NCBI RefSeq assembly: GCF_023757625.1 | Contig: NZ_JALGBZ010000003.1 | Coordinates: 616,885 to 680,884 of the forward strand | Length of the DNA stretch: 64,000 bases | Direction of reading: 5' to 3' | Source of the DNA: Halomonas sp. S3-1-1 | Lineage (GTDB): Bacteria; Pseudomonadota; Gammaproteobacteria; Pseudomonadales; Halomonadaceae | Shown here: in pieces, positions 25,049-32,997 of the stretch | Layout: every line of letters begins with the position of its first letter | How positions within the stretch are numbered: the first letter of the stretch is position 1 | Notes under the pieces: model-generated | Database searches by the model: none | Told to the model about the DNA's origin: nothing | What the model saw: the letters and a program-made list of their open reading frames with translations, nothing else | Translations under genes and position numbers: made by a program

Positions 25049-26164
25049 ATGACTCATGTCATCGTCGAGCCGAATCAGCGCCGATTACGAATCGAACACG
25101 ACGCCAGAAACGTGGCGCTGAGCGCGCTCTGGCTGCGCGAACGCAGCCCCGACGAAGCGACGCTGGACGCTTACACCGGCCAGCGCCTGATCGAGGCCGC
25201 CGAGCTGCCTTTGGATCTTGCCATCGACACCGCGAAGGCCGAAGGCGACACGCTGTCGCTGCGCTTCAGCGACGGCCACCAGGGCCGATTCTCCATCGCT
25301 GCGCTGCTCAACGACGCGCAGGACGAGGCGCCTCGCCGGCTCTGGAGCGCCAGTGATGCGCCGCGCACCGACGTCGACTTCGACCAGGCCTGCGGTGATG
25401 ACGCCGCGCTTCTGGACATGCTCGAGGCACTGCACCGCGACGGCTTCGTCGTGGTGTCCAACGTGCCCGGCCGCGAAGACGGCATGCAGACGCTGATCGA
25501 CCGGGTCGGCCCGCTCAGACGCACCAACTGGGGCGGCATCGCGGATGTGAAGTCCGTGGCCAACGCCTATGACCTGACCATGACCCAGCGCGGGCTCGAG
25601 CCGCATACGGACAATCCCTATCGCGACCCGATTCCCGGCTACATCTGGCTGCACTGCCTGACCAACGCCGCCGATGGCGGCGACAGCACTCTGGCCGACG
25701 GCTTCAAGGCCGCCGAGCTTTTGCGCCAGCGCGACCCGGACGCTTACGCCTGCCTGACCCGAGTGACACCGCGCTTTCGCTACCAGGACGCGGACACCCA
25801 TCTGGAGAGCGAAGGCCCGCTGATCGAACTCGACAGCGCCGGTACGCCGATACGCGTGCGCTACTCCAACCGCACCGAGAACGTGCCTGCGCTGGAGCCT
25901 GACGAGCTCGACGCCTACTACGCCGCCCGCCGAGCCTTCTACCAGCTGATCACCGGCGATGAGCTGACCCTCAATCTCAAGCTCGATGCCGGCCAGATGC
26001 TGATCATGGACAACTACCGCTTGCTGCACGGGCGCAGTGCCTTTCAACTCGCCGGCGGCGTGCGCCATATGCGCCAGGGCTACGTCGACCGGGACAGCAC
26101 CGCCAGCCGTCGTCGCGTTCTGCAAAAGCGGCGCGCTCATCAGGGCGCAGGAGAGACCGCATGA
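25049..26164 (+). CDS. Fe(II)/2-oxoglutarate dioxygenase of the gamma-butyrobetaine hydroxylase family (TmpA-like)
   Basis: 371 residues. An N-terminal GBBH-like domain (NVALSALWLRERSPDEATLDAYTGQRL) lacks the cysteine cluster that binds zinc in the human butyrobetaine hydroxylase. The TauD-type catalytic domain has the iron triad His186-x-Asp188 (GLEPHTDNPY) and His327 (YRLLHGRSAF). The next gene, overlapping by ATGA, is an HD-domain oxygenase. This pairing matches TmpA/TmpB, where TmpA hydroxylates C1 of 2-(trimethylammonio)ethylphosphonate. That substrate is inferred from context; a butyrobetaine-like substrate is the alternative. GGGAGG lies 7 bases before the ATG. Confidence 0.8.
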   Translation: MTHVIVEPNQRRLRIEHDARNVALSALWLRERSPDEATLDAYTGQRLIEAAELPLDLAIDTAKAEGDTLSLRFSDGHQGRFSIAALLNDAQDEAPRRLWSASDAPRTDVDFDQACGDDAALLDMLEALHRDGFVVVSNVPGREDGMQTLIDRVGPLRRTNWGGIADVKSVANAYDLTMTQRGLEPHTDNPYRDPIPGYIWLHCLTNAADGGDSTLADGFKAAELLRQRDPDAYACLTRVTPRFRYQDADTHLESEGPLIELDSAGTPIRVRYSNRTENVPALEPDELDAYYAARRAFYQLITGDELTLNLKLDAGQMLIMDNYRLLHGRSAFQLAGGVRHMRQGYVDRDSTASRRRVLQKRRAHQGAGETA

Positions 26165-26748
26165 AACAGGCGCGTTTTCGCTATTTCACCGAGGCCAAGC
26201 GTGACGACTGGGTGCTGATCGACGCCCGCTTTCGCGACTACGTCGACGACGCGCCGCGCCGCGTGCTCGCTCACCTGAAAAACCTCGCAGGTGACCACCA
26301 CGGCTACCCGGTGGACCGCTACGAGCACTGCCTGCAAACCGCCACCCGGGCGCTGCGCGACGGCGCCGACGAGGAGATGGTGGTGTGCGCGCTGCTCCAC
26401 GATATCGGCGACGACCTGACGCCAGCCAATCACGCCGAGATCGCCGCCGCGATCCTCGAGCCCTACGTCGACCCGCTCAACGTGTGGATGATCCGCCATC
26501 ACGAGCTCTTTCAGGGCTACCACTACCGCCACTTCTTCGGCCAGGACCCGCACGCCCGCGAGCAGTATCGCGATCACCCGGCTTACGCGCGCACCGTGCG
26601 CTTCTGCGACGAGTGGGACCAGGCGAGCTTCGACCCGGAGTACGACACGCTGCCGCTTTCTCACTTCGTACCGATGGTCGAACGTGTCCTGCGGCGCACC
26701 CCGCGCGGCGGCCTGCCCGACCCGGTTCCAGAGGAGGCGCTGCGATGA
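26161..26748 (+). CDS. HD-domain mixed-valent diiron oxygenase-like protein (TmpB/PhnZ-like)
   Basis: 195 residues. HD-domain metal ligands are visible: His56 (YEHCLQTATRA), His80-Asp81 (LLHDIGDD), His91 (NHAEIAAAIL), His113/114 (IRHHELFQGYH) and Asp153 (CDEWDQASFD). The small size and the 24-residue spacing from the first His to the HD pair resemble PhnZ/TmpB oxygenases. These cleave the C-P bond of 1-hydroxy-2-aminoethyl-type phosphonates and are commonly misannotated as phosphohydrolases. It is coupled by ATGA to both the dioxygenase before and the TPP enzyme after. If TmpB-like, the products would be glycine betaine and phosphate. Confidence 0.78.
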   Translation: MKQARFRYFTEAKRDDWVLIDARFRDYVDDAPRRVLAHLKNLAGDHHGYPVDRYEHCLQTATRALRDGADEEMVVCALLHDIGDDLTPANHAEIAAAILEPYVDPLNVWMIRHHELFQGYHYRHFFGQDPHAREQYRDHPAYARTVRFCDEWDQASFDPEYDTLPLSHFVPMVERVLRRTPRGGLPDPVPEEALR

Positions 26749-28358
26749 AAAAGACCTGCGCCGAGCTTCTGCTCGAGCTGCTCACCGCCTACCGGGTCGA
26801 TACCGTCTTCGGTATCCCCGGCGTGCACACCATCGAGCTCTACCGCTCGGTGGGCCAGTACCCGCTGCGCCACGTGACGCCGCGCCACGAGCAGGGCGCG
26901 GGCTTCATGGCCGACGGCTACGCCCGGGCCAGCGGCCGGCCGGCAGCCTGTTTCATCATTACCGGCCCCGGCATGACCAATATCGCCACCGCCATGGGCC
27001 AAGCGCTGGCGGACTCCATCCCGATGCTAGTGATCTCGAGCGTCAACCGCCGCGCCACGTTGGGGCGTGGGCAGGGGAGGCTACACGAGCTGCCCAACCA
27101 GCAGCAGACCCTTTCCGGGGTAAGCGTGTTCAGCCACACCCTGCACGACCCCGCAGCGCTGCCCGAAATCATCGCCCGTGCCTTCGCCGTGTTTCAGGGC
27201 GCCCGCCCGGGGCCGGTGCATATCGAGATTCCCATCGACCTGTTCGATGCCCCGGTGGACGTAGGCGAGGTGCGCCCCATCGAGGTGTTCCCGCCGGCGC
27301 CGGCGCCGCAAGCCGTGGCCCGCGCCGCCAAATGGCTTTCTCAGGCGAGCCGCCCGCTGGTGCTACTTGGCGGTGGTTGCGTGGCCGCGTCTGATGCCGC
27401 CCGTGCGCTCGTCGATCGACTGCAGGCGCCAGCGCTGACCACCATCAACGCCAAAGGCGTGCTCGGCCGCAACCACCCGCTCGACCTGGGCGCGACCATG
27501 AGCCTCCCCGCCGCCAGGCGCTTGGCCGCCGAGGCGGACGTGGTGCTGGCGCTGGGCACCGAGCTTGGCGAAACCGATTATGATCTGGTGTTCGACGAGG
27601 GCTTCGCGCTGACCGGCCGCCTGATTCGAGTGGATATCGACCCGGAGCAGCTCGGGCGCAACCAGCGCGCCGATCTTGCTTTGGTGGCGGACGCCGGCCA
27701 GACCCTGGAGGCACTGCTCGCCGCACTGCCGAAGGGGCAGACCCAGCCGCGCGCCGGCGATGACCGCGCCGCCGCAACCCGCCAGGCGCTGGCGCTCGAG
27801 CAGGACGCGGATCTTGCACCCTACGTGCCGCTCTACGCCACGCTCGATGCGGCGCTGCCCGAGGCGATCATCGTCGGTGACTCGACCGGCCCGGTCTACG
27901 CGGGTAACTTTCTCGCGGCCAGGGCCGCGCCGCGCTGCTACTTCAACGCCGCCACCGGCTACGGAACGCTCGGCTACGGTCTGCCCGCCGCCCTCGGCGC
28001 GGCCATCGCCTGCCCCGAGCGCCCGGTGGTCGCGCTGGTCGGCGACGGCGGGCTGCAGTTCGTGCTTGGCGAGCTCGCCACCGCGCGGGATCTCGGCCAG
28101 CCGGTGGCGCTGCTGATCTGGAACAATCAGGGCTACGACGAGATTCGCCGTTATATGGCGATGAACGAGGTGGACAAGCTCGGCGTCGACCTGACCGCGC
28201 CGCACTTCGAGGCGTTAGCCCAGGCCTTCGACTGTCGCTACCGGGCGGCGGGAGAGCCGGCCACGCTCGAGCGCGCGGTGGGAGAGCTTTATGAGACCGC
28301 CTCGCCGCTGGTGATCGAGATCGACGCGCTGAGCTGGATGAACGCGATCGCAGAATAA
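26745..28358 (+). CDS. aruI: Thiamine-diphosphate decarboxylase, AruI (2-ketoarginine decarboxylase)-like
   Basis: 537 residues, a three-domain TPP enzyme related to acetolactate synthase. Catalytic Glu49 lies in HVTPRHEQGAGFMADGYARA. GPGMTNIATAMGQALADSIPML and LHELPNQQQTLSGVSVFSHTL resemble AruI. The TPP motif is GDGGLQFVLGELA..IWNNQGYDEI near the C-terminus. AruI converts 2-ketoarginine (5-guanidino-2-oxopentanoate) to 4-guanidinobutyraldehyde. The AruH-like gene three genes on supports that role. The start is the ATG overlapping the HD gene (GAGGAGG upstream). A related 2-keto acid with a cationic tail is also possible. Confidence 0.78.
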   Translation: MKKTCAELLLELLTAYRVDTVFGIPGVHTIELYRSVGQYPLRHVTPRHEQGAGFMADGYARASGRPAACFIITGPGMTNIATAMGQALADSIPMLVISSVNRRATLGRGQGRLHELPNQQQTLSGVSVFSHTLHDPAALPEIIARAFAVFQGARPGPVHIEIPIDLFDAPVDVGEVRPIEVFPPAPAPQAVARAAKWLSQASRPLVLLGGGCVAASDAARALVDRLQAPALTTINAKGVLGRNHPLDLGATMSLPAARRLAAEADVVLALGTELGETDYDLVFDEGFALTGRLIRVDIDPEQLGRNQRADLALVADAGQTLEALLAALPKGQTQPRAGDDRAAATRQALALEQDADLAPYVPLYATLDAALPEAIIVGDSTGPVYAGNFLAARAAPRCYFNAATGYGTLGYGLPAALGAAIACPERPVVALVGDGGLQFVLGELATARDLGQPVALLIWNNQGYDEIRRYMAMNEVDKLGVDLTAPHFEALAQAFDCRYRAAGEPATLERAVGELYETASPLVIEIDALSWMNAIAE

Positions 28359-28389
28359 ATAATTTTACAATCGATGAAAGGAGCCTGAC

Positions 28390-29328
28390 ATGTTGGGAAG
28401 AAGTCTGCTGGCCACGATGATGTTGACCGCCCTGGTGCCGCTGACGGCCCAGGCCGCACAGGATGAAAGCGACGCCCTGCGTCTGGTGGTGCCCCCTTGG
28501 CCCGGGGTAACGGTAAAAAGCGAGATTCTGGCTCAGCTCGCCGAGCCGCTGGGCTATCGCGTCTCGCGCCAGGAACTGAGCTCGACGGTGGGCTACAGCA
28601 CGCTGCAAAGCGGCGACAGCGACGTTTTCCTGGCTGGCTGGCTGCCGGCCCAGCAGGAGAGCTTCGATGCCGCCATGGCGGCGGGCAAGATCGTTGATCT
28701 GGGCAATAACGTCGAAGGGGCCCGAATGGGCTTCGCCGTACCCGGCTACGTGGCAGAAGCGGGCATCACCCGTGCCGAACAGCTTGCTGACCCCGAGGTG
28801 GCCGAGCGCTTCGACCGGCGTATCTACAGCATCGAGAACGGCTCGACGGTCACCGACATGATGGAGGTGGCGATCGACAACGATACCTACGGCCTCGGCG
28901 ACTGGTCGATTTTATCCTCGTCGACCCCGGGCATGCTCAGCGAAGTGGCCGGCGCCGTGAGCGAGCAGCGCTGGATCCTGTTCTACGGCTGGACACCGCA
29001 CTGGATGATTCCCGCCTACGATGTGCAACTGCTCGAGGACCCCGAGGGCGTGTTCGGCCCGGACAGCGGCGGCAGTGACGTGCGCACCATCGTCGCCCGC
29101 GACTACGCCGAGGCGAACCCCAACATGCGCCGCCTGCTCGATCAGTTCCGTTTCACCGCCGACGAGCAGAGCGACTTCATCAGCGCCTATAGCCGCGAAG
29201 AGCGCGATCTTGAAGACGTGGCCCGCGAGTGGCTGGCCGAACACCCTGAGCGGGTCGACGCGTTTCTCGACGGGGTGACCACCCGCGACGGAGCGCCGGC
29301 GGCGAGCGTCGTCGAGGCGGCGCCATGA
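28390..29328 (+). CDS. OpuAC/ProX-type glycine-betaine-like periplasmic binding protein (no permease nearby)
   Basis: 312 residues with a signal peptide (MLGRSLLATMMLTALVPLTAQAA). The OpuAC domain is recognisable from LRLVVPPWPGVTVKSEILAQLAEPLGY, LQSGDSDVFLAGWLPAQQE, and the Trp-rich WILFYGWTPHWMIPAYDVQLLEDPE, whose aromatic residues usually cage a quaternary ammonium group. GAAAGGAG precedes the ATG. No OpuAA/OpuAB partner lies in the window, so it must use a distant permease or act as a sensor. Its position among catabolic genes suggests a betaine-, carnitine- or TMAEP-like ligand. Its stop overlaps the aldolase start (ATGA). Confidence 0.82.
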   Translation: MLGRSLLATMMLTALVPLTAQAAQDESDALRLVVPPWPGVTVKSEILAQLAEPLGYRVSRQELSSTVGYSTLQSGDSDVFLAGWLPAQQESFDAAMAAGKIVDLGNNVEGARMGFAVPGYVAEAGITRAEQLADPEVAERFDRRIYSIENGSTVTDMMEVAIDNDTYGLGDWSILSSSTPGMLSEVAGAVSEQRWILFYGWTPHWMIPAYDVQLLEDPEGVFGPDSGGSDVRTIVARDYAEANPNMRRLLDQFRFTADEQSDFISAYSREERDLEDVAREWLAEHPERVDAFLDGVTTRDGAPAASVVEAAP

Positions 29329-30065
29329 GCAGCGCCCAAATCGACGAGCAAGCGCTGCGCGACGACCTGGCCGCCGCTTATCGCCTCATCGCCCTGGACG
29401 GCATGGACGACGGGATCGACACCCACATTTCCGCCCGCCTGCCTGGCGAGCGCTTTCTGCTCAACCCCTACGGGCTGCGCTTTTCCGAGGTGCGCGCCGA
29501 GCAGCTGGTGACCGTCGACGGCGACGGCCGGGTGCTCGACGACCCCACTGGGCTCGGCGTCAATCCAGCCGGTTTCACCATCCACAGCGCTCTGCATGCC
29601 GCACGGCCCGAGGTCGCCTGCGTGCTGCACACGCACACCGTAGCGGGCGTGGCGCTGTCGTGCCTGGAAGAGGGGCTGCTGCCGCTCAACCAGTGGTCGC
29701 TGGAATTCTACCAACGCCTGGGCTACCACGACTTCGAGGGCATCGCGCTGTCGCTATCAGAGCGCGAGCGCCTGGCACGTGACCTCGGCGGCCACTGGGC
29801 GATGGTGCTGCGCCAGCACGGTCTTCTGACCGGTGGCAGGAGCATCGGTGAGGCGTTCTTGCGTATGCGAAACCTCGAGCGTAGCTGCAAGGCGCAGCTC
29901 GCCGCCCAGGCCTCGGGGCGCCCGCTTCGTCCGGTGTCCGATGCCATGGCCGAACACGTCGCCCGCCAATACGAGGCTTGGGCGGCGAGTCCCCAGGGCA
30001 CCGATTTAGCGTGGCAGGCGGAAAAGCGTCGCCTGGCGGATTCACCCAGTCAGCGATCCATCTAG
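29325..30065 (+). CDS. Class II aldolase/adducin family protein
   Basis: 246 residues. Zinc ligands are His102 and His104 (CVLHTHTVAGVAL) and His165 (LRQHGLLTGG). The fold is that of fuculose-phosphate aldolase and related lyases/decarboxylases. LLPLNQWSLEFYQRLGYHDFEGIALSLSERERLA is typical of the uncharacterised non-sugar subgroup often found in catabolic operons. It is coupled to the binding protein by ATGA and followed 16 bases later by the aminotransferase. Its reaction is unknown; a retro-aldol cleavage of a hydroxylated product from one of the two dioxygenases is conceivable. Confidence 0.8.
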   Translation: MSSAQIDEQALRDDLAAAYRLIALDGMDDGIDTHISARLPGERFLLNPYGLRFSEVRAEQLVTVDGDGRVLDDPTGLGVNPAGFTIHSALHAARPEVACVLHTHTVAGVALSCLEEGLLPLNQWSLEFYQRLGYHDFEGIALSLSERERLARDLGGHWAMVLRQHGLLTGGRSIGEAFLRMRNLERSCKAQLAAQASGRPLRPVSDAMAEHVARQYEAWAASPQGTDLAWQAEKRRLADSPSQRSI

Positions 30066-30081
30066 TCACCATGGAGCTTTC

Positions 30082-31293
30082 ATGCACTACTCACGACTGA
30101 CCCAGCGTATTGCCGGCGAAGGCGCGGCGGCCTGGGACATTCACTACCGGGCGCTGGCCCGCCAGGCCGCCGGCGAGGAGATCACCGTGCTCTCCGTCGG
30201 CGACCCGGATTTCGCCACCCCCGAGCCGATCATCGAAAGCGCCGTGTCGAGCCTGCAGGGCGGCGCCACCCACTACTCGGACGTGCAGGGCAAGGCGGCG
30301 CTGCGCGAGGCGATCGCCGACGGTTATCGCCGCCAGGGCCTCGCGGTCGGCGCTGATAACGTGATCGTCATGGCCGGTGCACAGTGCGGGCTCTACGCCA
30401 CCGCCCAGTGCCTTCTGGATAGCGGTGATGAAGTGCTGGTCTGCGAGCCCAACTACGTCACTTACGAAGCGGTGCTGCGCGCCACCGGCGCCGAGATGGT
30501 GCGCGTGCCGCTCGATCGCGACGCAGCATTTCGCCTCGACGTGGCGGCACTCGAGCGGGCGGTGACGCCGCGCACCCGGGCGATCCTGCTCAATAGCCCC
30601 CACAACCCCACCGGCCAGCTGATCGATGCGTCCACCTGGGAGGCGGTGGCCGCGCTTTGCCATCGCCACGATCTGTGGCTGATCTGCGACGAGGTCTATG
30701 CCGAGCTGATCTTCGACGGTGAGCACGTCTGCCCCGCCACGCTCGAGGGCATGGCCAGCCGCTGCGTGGTGGTCAGCAGCCTATCGAAATCCCACGCCAT
30801 GACCGGGTGGCGGCTGGGCTGGGTGGTGGGGCCCGAGGCGCTGATCCAGCATCTCTCGAACCTGGCACTGTGCATGCTCTACGGCTGCCCGGACTTCATC
30901 CAGGACGCCGCCCACGCCGCGCTCACCGCGCCGCCACCGGGGCTTGACGCCATGCGCGACGCTTACCGCGCGCGGCGCGACGCGGTCTGTCAGGCGCTCG
31001 AGGAGAGCTCGGCAGTGGCGGCGATTCGCCCACCGGCGGGCATGTTCCTGATGGTCGACATTCGCGCCACTGGCCTCTCGTCTCAGGCCTTCGCCGACCG
31101 TCTGCTCGACGAGGAGCGCGTCTCGGTGCTCTCCGGCGAGGCCTTTGGCCCCTCGGCGGCGGGGTTCGTGCGCCTGAGTCTGACCGTCGACGCCGAGACG
31201 CTCGTCGAGGCGAGCCGACGACTGGTGGCCTGCGCCGAACGCGCGCTGGCCGAATTTTCCACCCACCGGGCCTCGGAGGCCATTCGCCTATGA
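30082..31293 (+). CDS. aruH: Class I aminotransferase, AruH (arginine:pyruvate transaminase)-like
   Basis: 403 residues. The PLP-binding Lys236 is in SSLSKSHAMTGWRLGW. The N-terminus (YSRLTQRIAGEGAAAWDIHYRALAR) and AGAQCGLYATAQCLLDSGDEV closely resemble Pseudomonas AruH as I recall it. AruH transfers the alpha-amino group of L-arginine to pyruvate, giving 2-ketoarginine and alanine. With the AruI-like decarboxylase and the aldehyde dehydrogenase this gives three steps of the arginine transaminase pathway. The stop overlaps the ABC ATPase start (ATGA). Another basic amino acid as substrate cannot be excluded. Confidence 0.82.
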   Translation: MHYSRLTQRIAGEGAAAWDIHYRALARQAAGEEITVLSVGDPDFATPEPIIESAVSSLQGGATHYSDVQGKAALREAIADGYRRQGLAVGADNVIVMAGAQCGLYATAQCLLDSGDEVLVCEPNYVTYEAVLRATGAEMVRVPLDRDAAFRLDVAALERAVTPRTRAILLNSPHNPTGQLIDASTWEAVAALCHRHDLWLICDEVYAELIFDGEHVCPATLEGMASRCVVVSSLSKSHAMTGWRLGWVVGPEALIQHLSNLALCMLYGCPDFIQDAAHAALTAPPPGLDAMRDAYRARRDAVCQALEESSAVAAIRPPAGMFLMVDIRATGLSSQAFADRLLDEERVSVLSGEAFGPSAAGFVRLSLTVDAETLVEASRRLVACAERALAEFSTHRASEAIRL

Positions 31294-32096
31294 CATCATC
31301 ATCCCGGACGTTTTCTCAGCACACTTCTCTCTCCTCACCCAACGCGCCGGCGGTATCGGCGCATAATCTCACCAAACGCTTCGGCGATCTCAACGTGCTC
31401 AAGGGTGTGTCGCTGGCGGTGCCCGAAGGCAGCGTCACCTCCATCATCGGCGCCAGCGGCTCGGGCAAGAGCACCTTGCTTCGCTGTATGAACCTTCTCG
31501 AACGGCCCGACCAGGGCGAACTGGCGATTGCGGATGAGGCGATTCGCTTCACCCGCAATCCCCAGGGCGACATCACCGGGCTCGACCGCGGCCAACTGCA
31601 GCGGCTGCGCGCGAAGGTAGCGATGGTCTTTCAGCAGTTCAATCTCTGGCCGCATCTGACGGTGCTGGGCAACGTCATCGAAGCGCCGATGCGAGTCAAG
31701 AACCGCTCGCGCAAGGAGGCCGTCGCGCTCGGCGAGCACTACCTGGAGCGAGTCGGCATGGCGGATCGCCGCGACGCCTATCCCGCCTTTCTCTCTGGCG
31801 GCCAACAGCAGCGCGTGGCGATCGCCCGGGCGCTGGCGATGGAACCACGCATCCTGCTTTTTGACGAGCCGACCTCGGCGCTCGATCCGGAGCGCGTCAA
31901 CGAGGTGCTGGGCGTCATCCGCGGGCTCGCCGACGAAGGGCGCACCATGCTCATGGTCACCCACGAGATGCACTTCGCCCGCGAAGTTTCCGACCAGTTG
32001 GTCTACCTCGATAAAGGCTACATTGCCGCCGAAGGCAGCCCGGACGAGGTGTTCGACGACCCGTGCTGCCAGCGTTTCGTCGCCCCCGCCGCTTGA
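31290..32096 (+). CDS. Polar amino acid ABC transporter ATPase (HisP/ArtP type)
   Basis: 268 residues. Walker A is GASGSGKST near residue 54, the Q-loop is FQQFNLWPHLTVLGNV, the signature LSGGQQQRVAIARAL, and Walker B ILLFDEPTSALDPE. LYRFTRNPQGDITGLD-like insertion (RFTRNPQGDITGLDRGQL) is typical of the HisP/AotP subgroup. The N-terminal ~25 residues are Ser-rich and extra. It energises the two permeases encoded downstream and is coupled to aruH by ATGA, linking uptake and catabolism. Confidence 0.92.
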   Translation: MTSSSRTFSQHTSLSSPNAPAVSAHNLTKRFGDLNVLKGVSLAVPEGSVTSIIGASGSGKSTLLRCMNLLERPDQGELAIADEAIRFTRNPQGDITGLDRGQLQRLRAKVAMVFQQFNLWPHLTVLGNVIEAPMRVKNRSRKEAVALGEHYLERVGMADRRDAYPAFLSGGQQQRVAIARALAMEPRILLFDEPTSALDPERVNEVLGVIRGLADEGRTMLMVTHEMHFAREVSDQLVYLDKGYIAAEGSPDEVFDDPCCQRFVAPAA

Positions 32097-32120
32097 GGCC
32101 ATTCATTAATAACTATTGTT

Positions 32121-32128
32121 AATAACAA
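32121..32128 (+). promoter_or_regulatory. Possible Hfq/Crc (AAYAAYAA) site overlapping the ribosome-binding site
   Basis: AATAACAA directly abuts and overlaps the Shine-Dalgarno AAGGGAG (32127-32133) of the ABC binding-protein gene. In Pseudomonas, A-rich AANAANAA motifs at this position are bound by Hfq/Crc to repress translation. Activity here is inferred from the motif and from the CrcZ-like gene elsewhere in the window. Confidence 0.45.
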
Positions 32129-32139
32129 GGGAGAACTTC

Positions 32140-32913
32140 ATGCACGTATCGATCAAGACCGCCTTGGTACTGGCCGCCTTTACCACGACCGCCCACGCCT
32201 TCGCCGACGCGCCGCTGAACGTCGGGATTTCCGGCGAGCCCTATCCGCCGTTCACCTATAAAGCCGCCAGCGGCGACTGGACCGGGTTCGAAGTCGAGCT
32301 CGCCCACGCGATCTGCGCTGAACTCGAGCGCGAGTGCGAGATCGCGCCCACCGGGTGGAGCGGTATCATTCCGTCGCTGCAGGCCGAGCGCATCGACATG
32401 ATCATGAACTCGATGTCGATCACCGAACAGCGACAGCGCGTGATCGCCTTCACCCGGCCTTACTACTTCACCCCCGGCGCCTACGTGGCGGCGAGCGAGC
32501 GCGAGCTAGTGATCCCCGACGACCTTGACGGGCTGGTAATGGGCGTGCAGTCGGCGACCACCAACGCCACCTACGCCCGCCGCGCGCTGCGTGACAGCGG
32601 CGTCGACGTGCGCCTCTACGATCAGGCCGAGCAGGTCAACAGCGACCTGTTGGCCGGGCGTCTCGATATCGTGCTGGCCGACGAGATCGCGATGCGCCAA
32701 TTTCTGGCCCGTGACGAGGCCGAGGCCTTCGAGATCAAGGCGACCGCGCCCCACCACGACGCCTACGGCGAGGGGATCGGCATCGGCCTGCGCCAGGAGG
32801 ATGAAGCGCTAAAAGCCGCGCTCGATGAAGCGATAGCCGCGGTCGTTGAAGAGGGTACCTGCGCAAGGCTCTCCGAGCAGTTTCTGGGCACCGACGTATG
32901 CGTCTACCCCTGA
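32140..32913 (+). CDS. Cationic-amino-acid-type ABC binding protein (ArgT/HisJ family)
   Basis: 257 residues with a signal peptide (MHVSIKTALVLAAFTTTAHAFA). The SBP_bac_3 fold is evident: LNVGISGEPYPPFTYKAASGDWTGFEVELAHAICAEL, WSGIIPSLQAERIDMIMNSMSITEQRQ, and DLLAGRLDIVLADE. Proteins of this group bind arginine, lysine, ornithine, histidine or opines. GGGAG precedes ATG 32140; an in-frame ATG 24 bases earlier has no ribosome-binding site. The next features are a stem-loop and two permease genes. Linkage to aruH/aruI favours arginine or an analogue. Confidence 0.88.
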   Translation: MHVSIKTALVLAAFTTTAHAFADAPLNVGISGEPYPPFTYKAASGDWTGFEVELAHAICAELERECEIAPTGWSGIIPSLQAERIDMIMNSMSITEQRQRVIAFTRPYYFTPGAYVAASERELVIPDDLDGLVMGVQSATTNATYARRALRDSGVDVRLYDQAEQVNSDLLAGRLDIVLADEIAMRQFLARDEAEAFEIKATAPHHDAYGEGIGIGLRQEDEALKAALDEAIAAVVEEGTCARLSEQFLGTDVCVYP

Positions 32914-32924
32914 GCGGGCTTGGC

Positions 32925-32953
32925 CGCCCGGTGCAAAGTCACCGGGCGCTTTT
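32925..32953 (+). terminator. Intra-operon stem-loop after the binding-protein gene
   Basis: CGCCCGGTG, loop CAAAGT, CACCGGGCG, then CTTTT. Stem-loops at this place often protect the abundant binding-protein mRNA or partly terminate transcription before the permease genes. Confidence 0.6.
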
Positions 32954-32997
32954 GAGTCACGCCTTTTTTACAAGCTAGACCGAGGATGTCGTCGATC

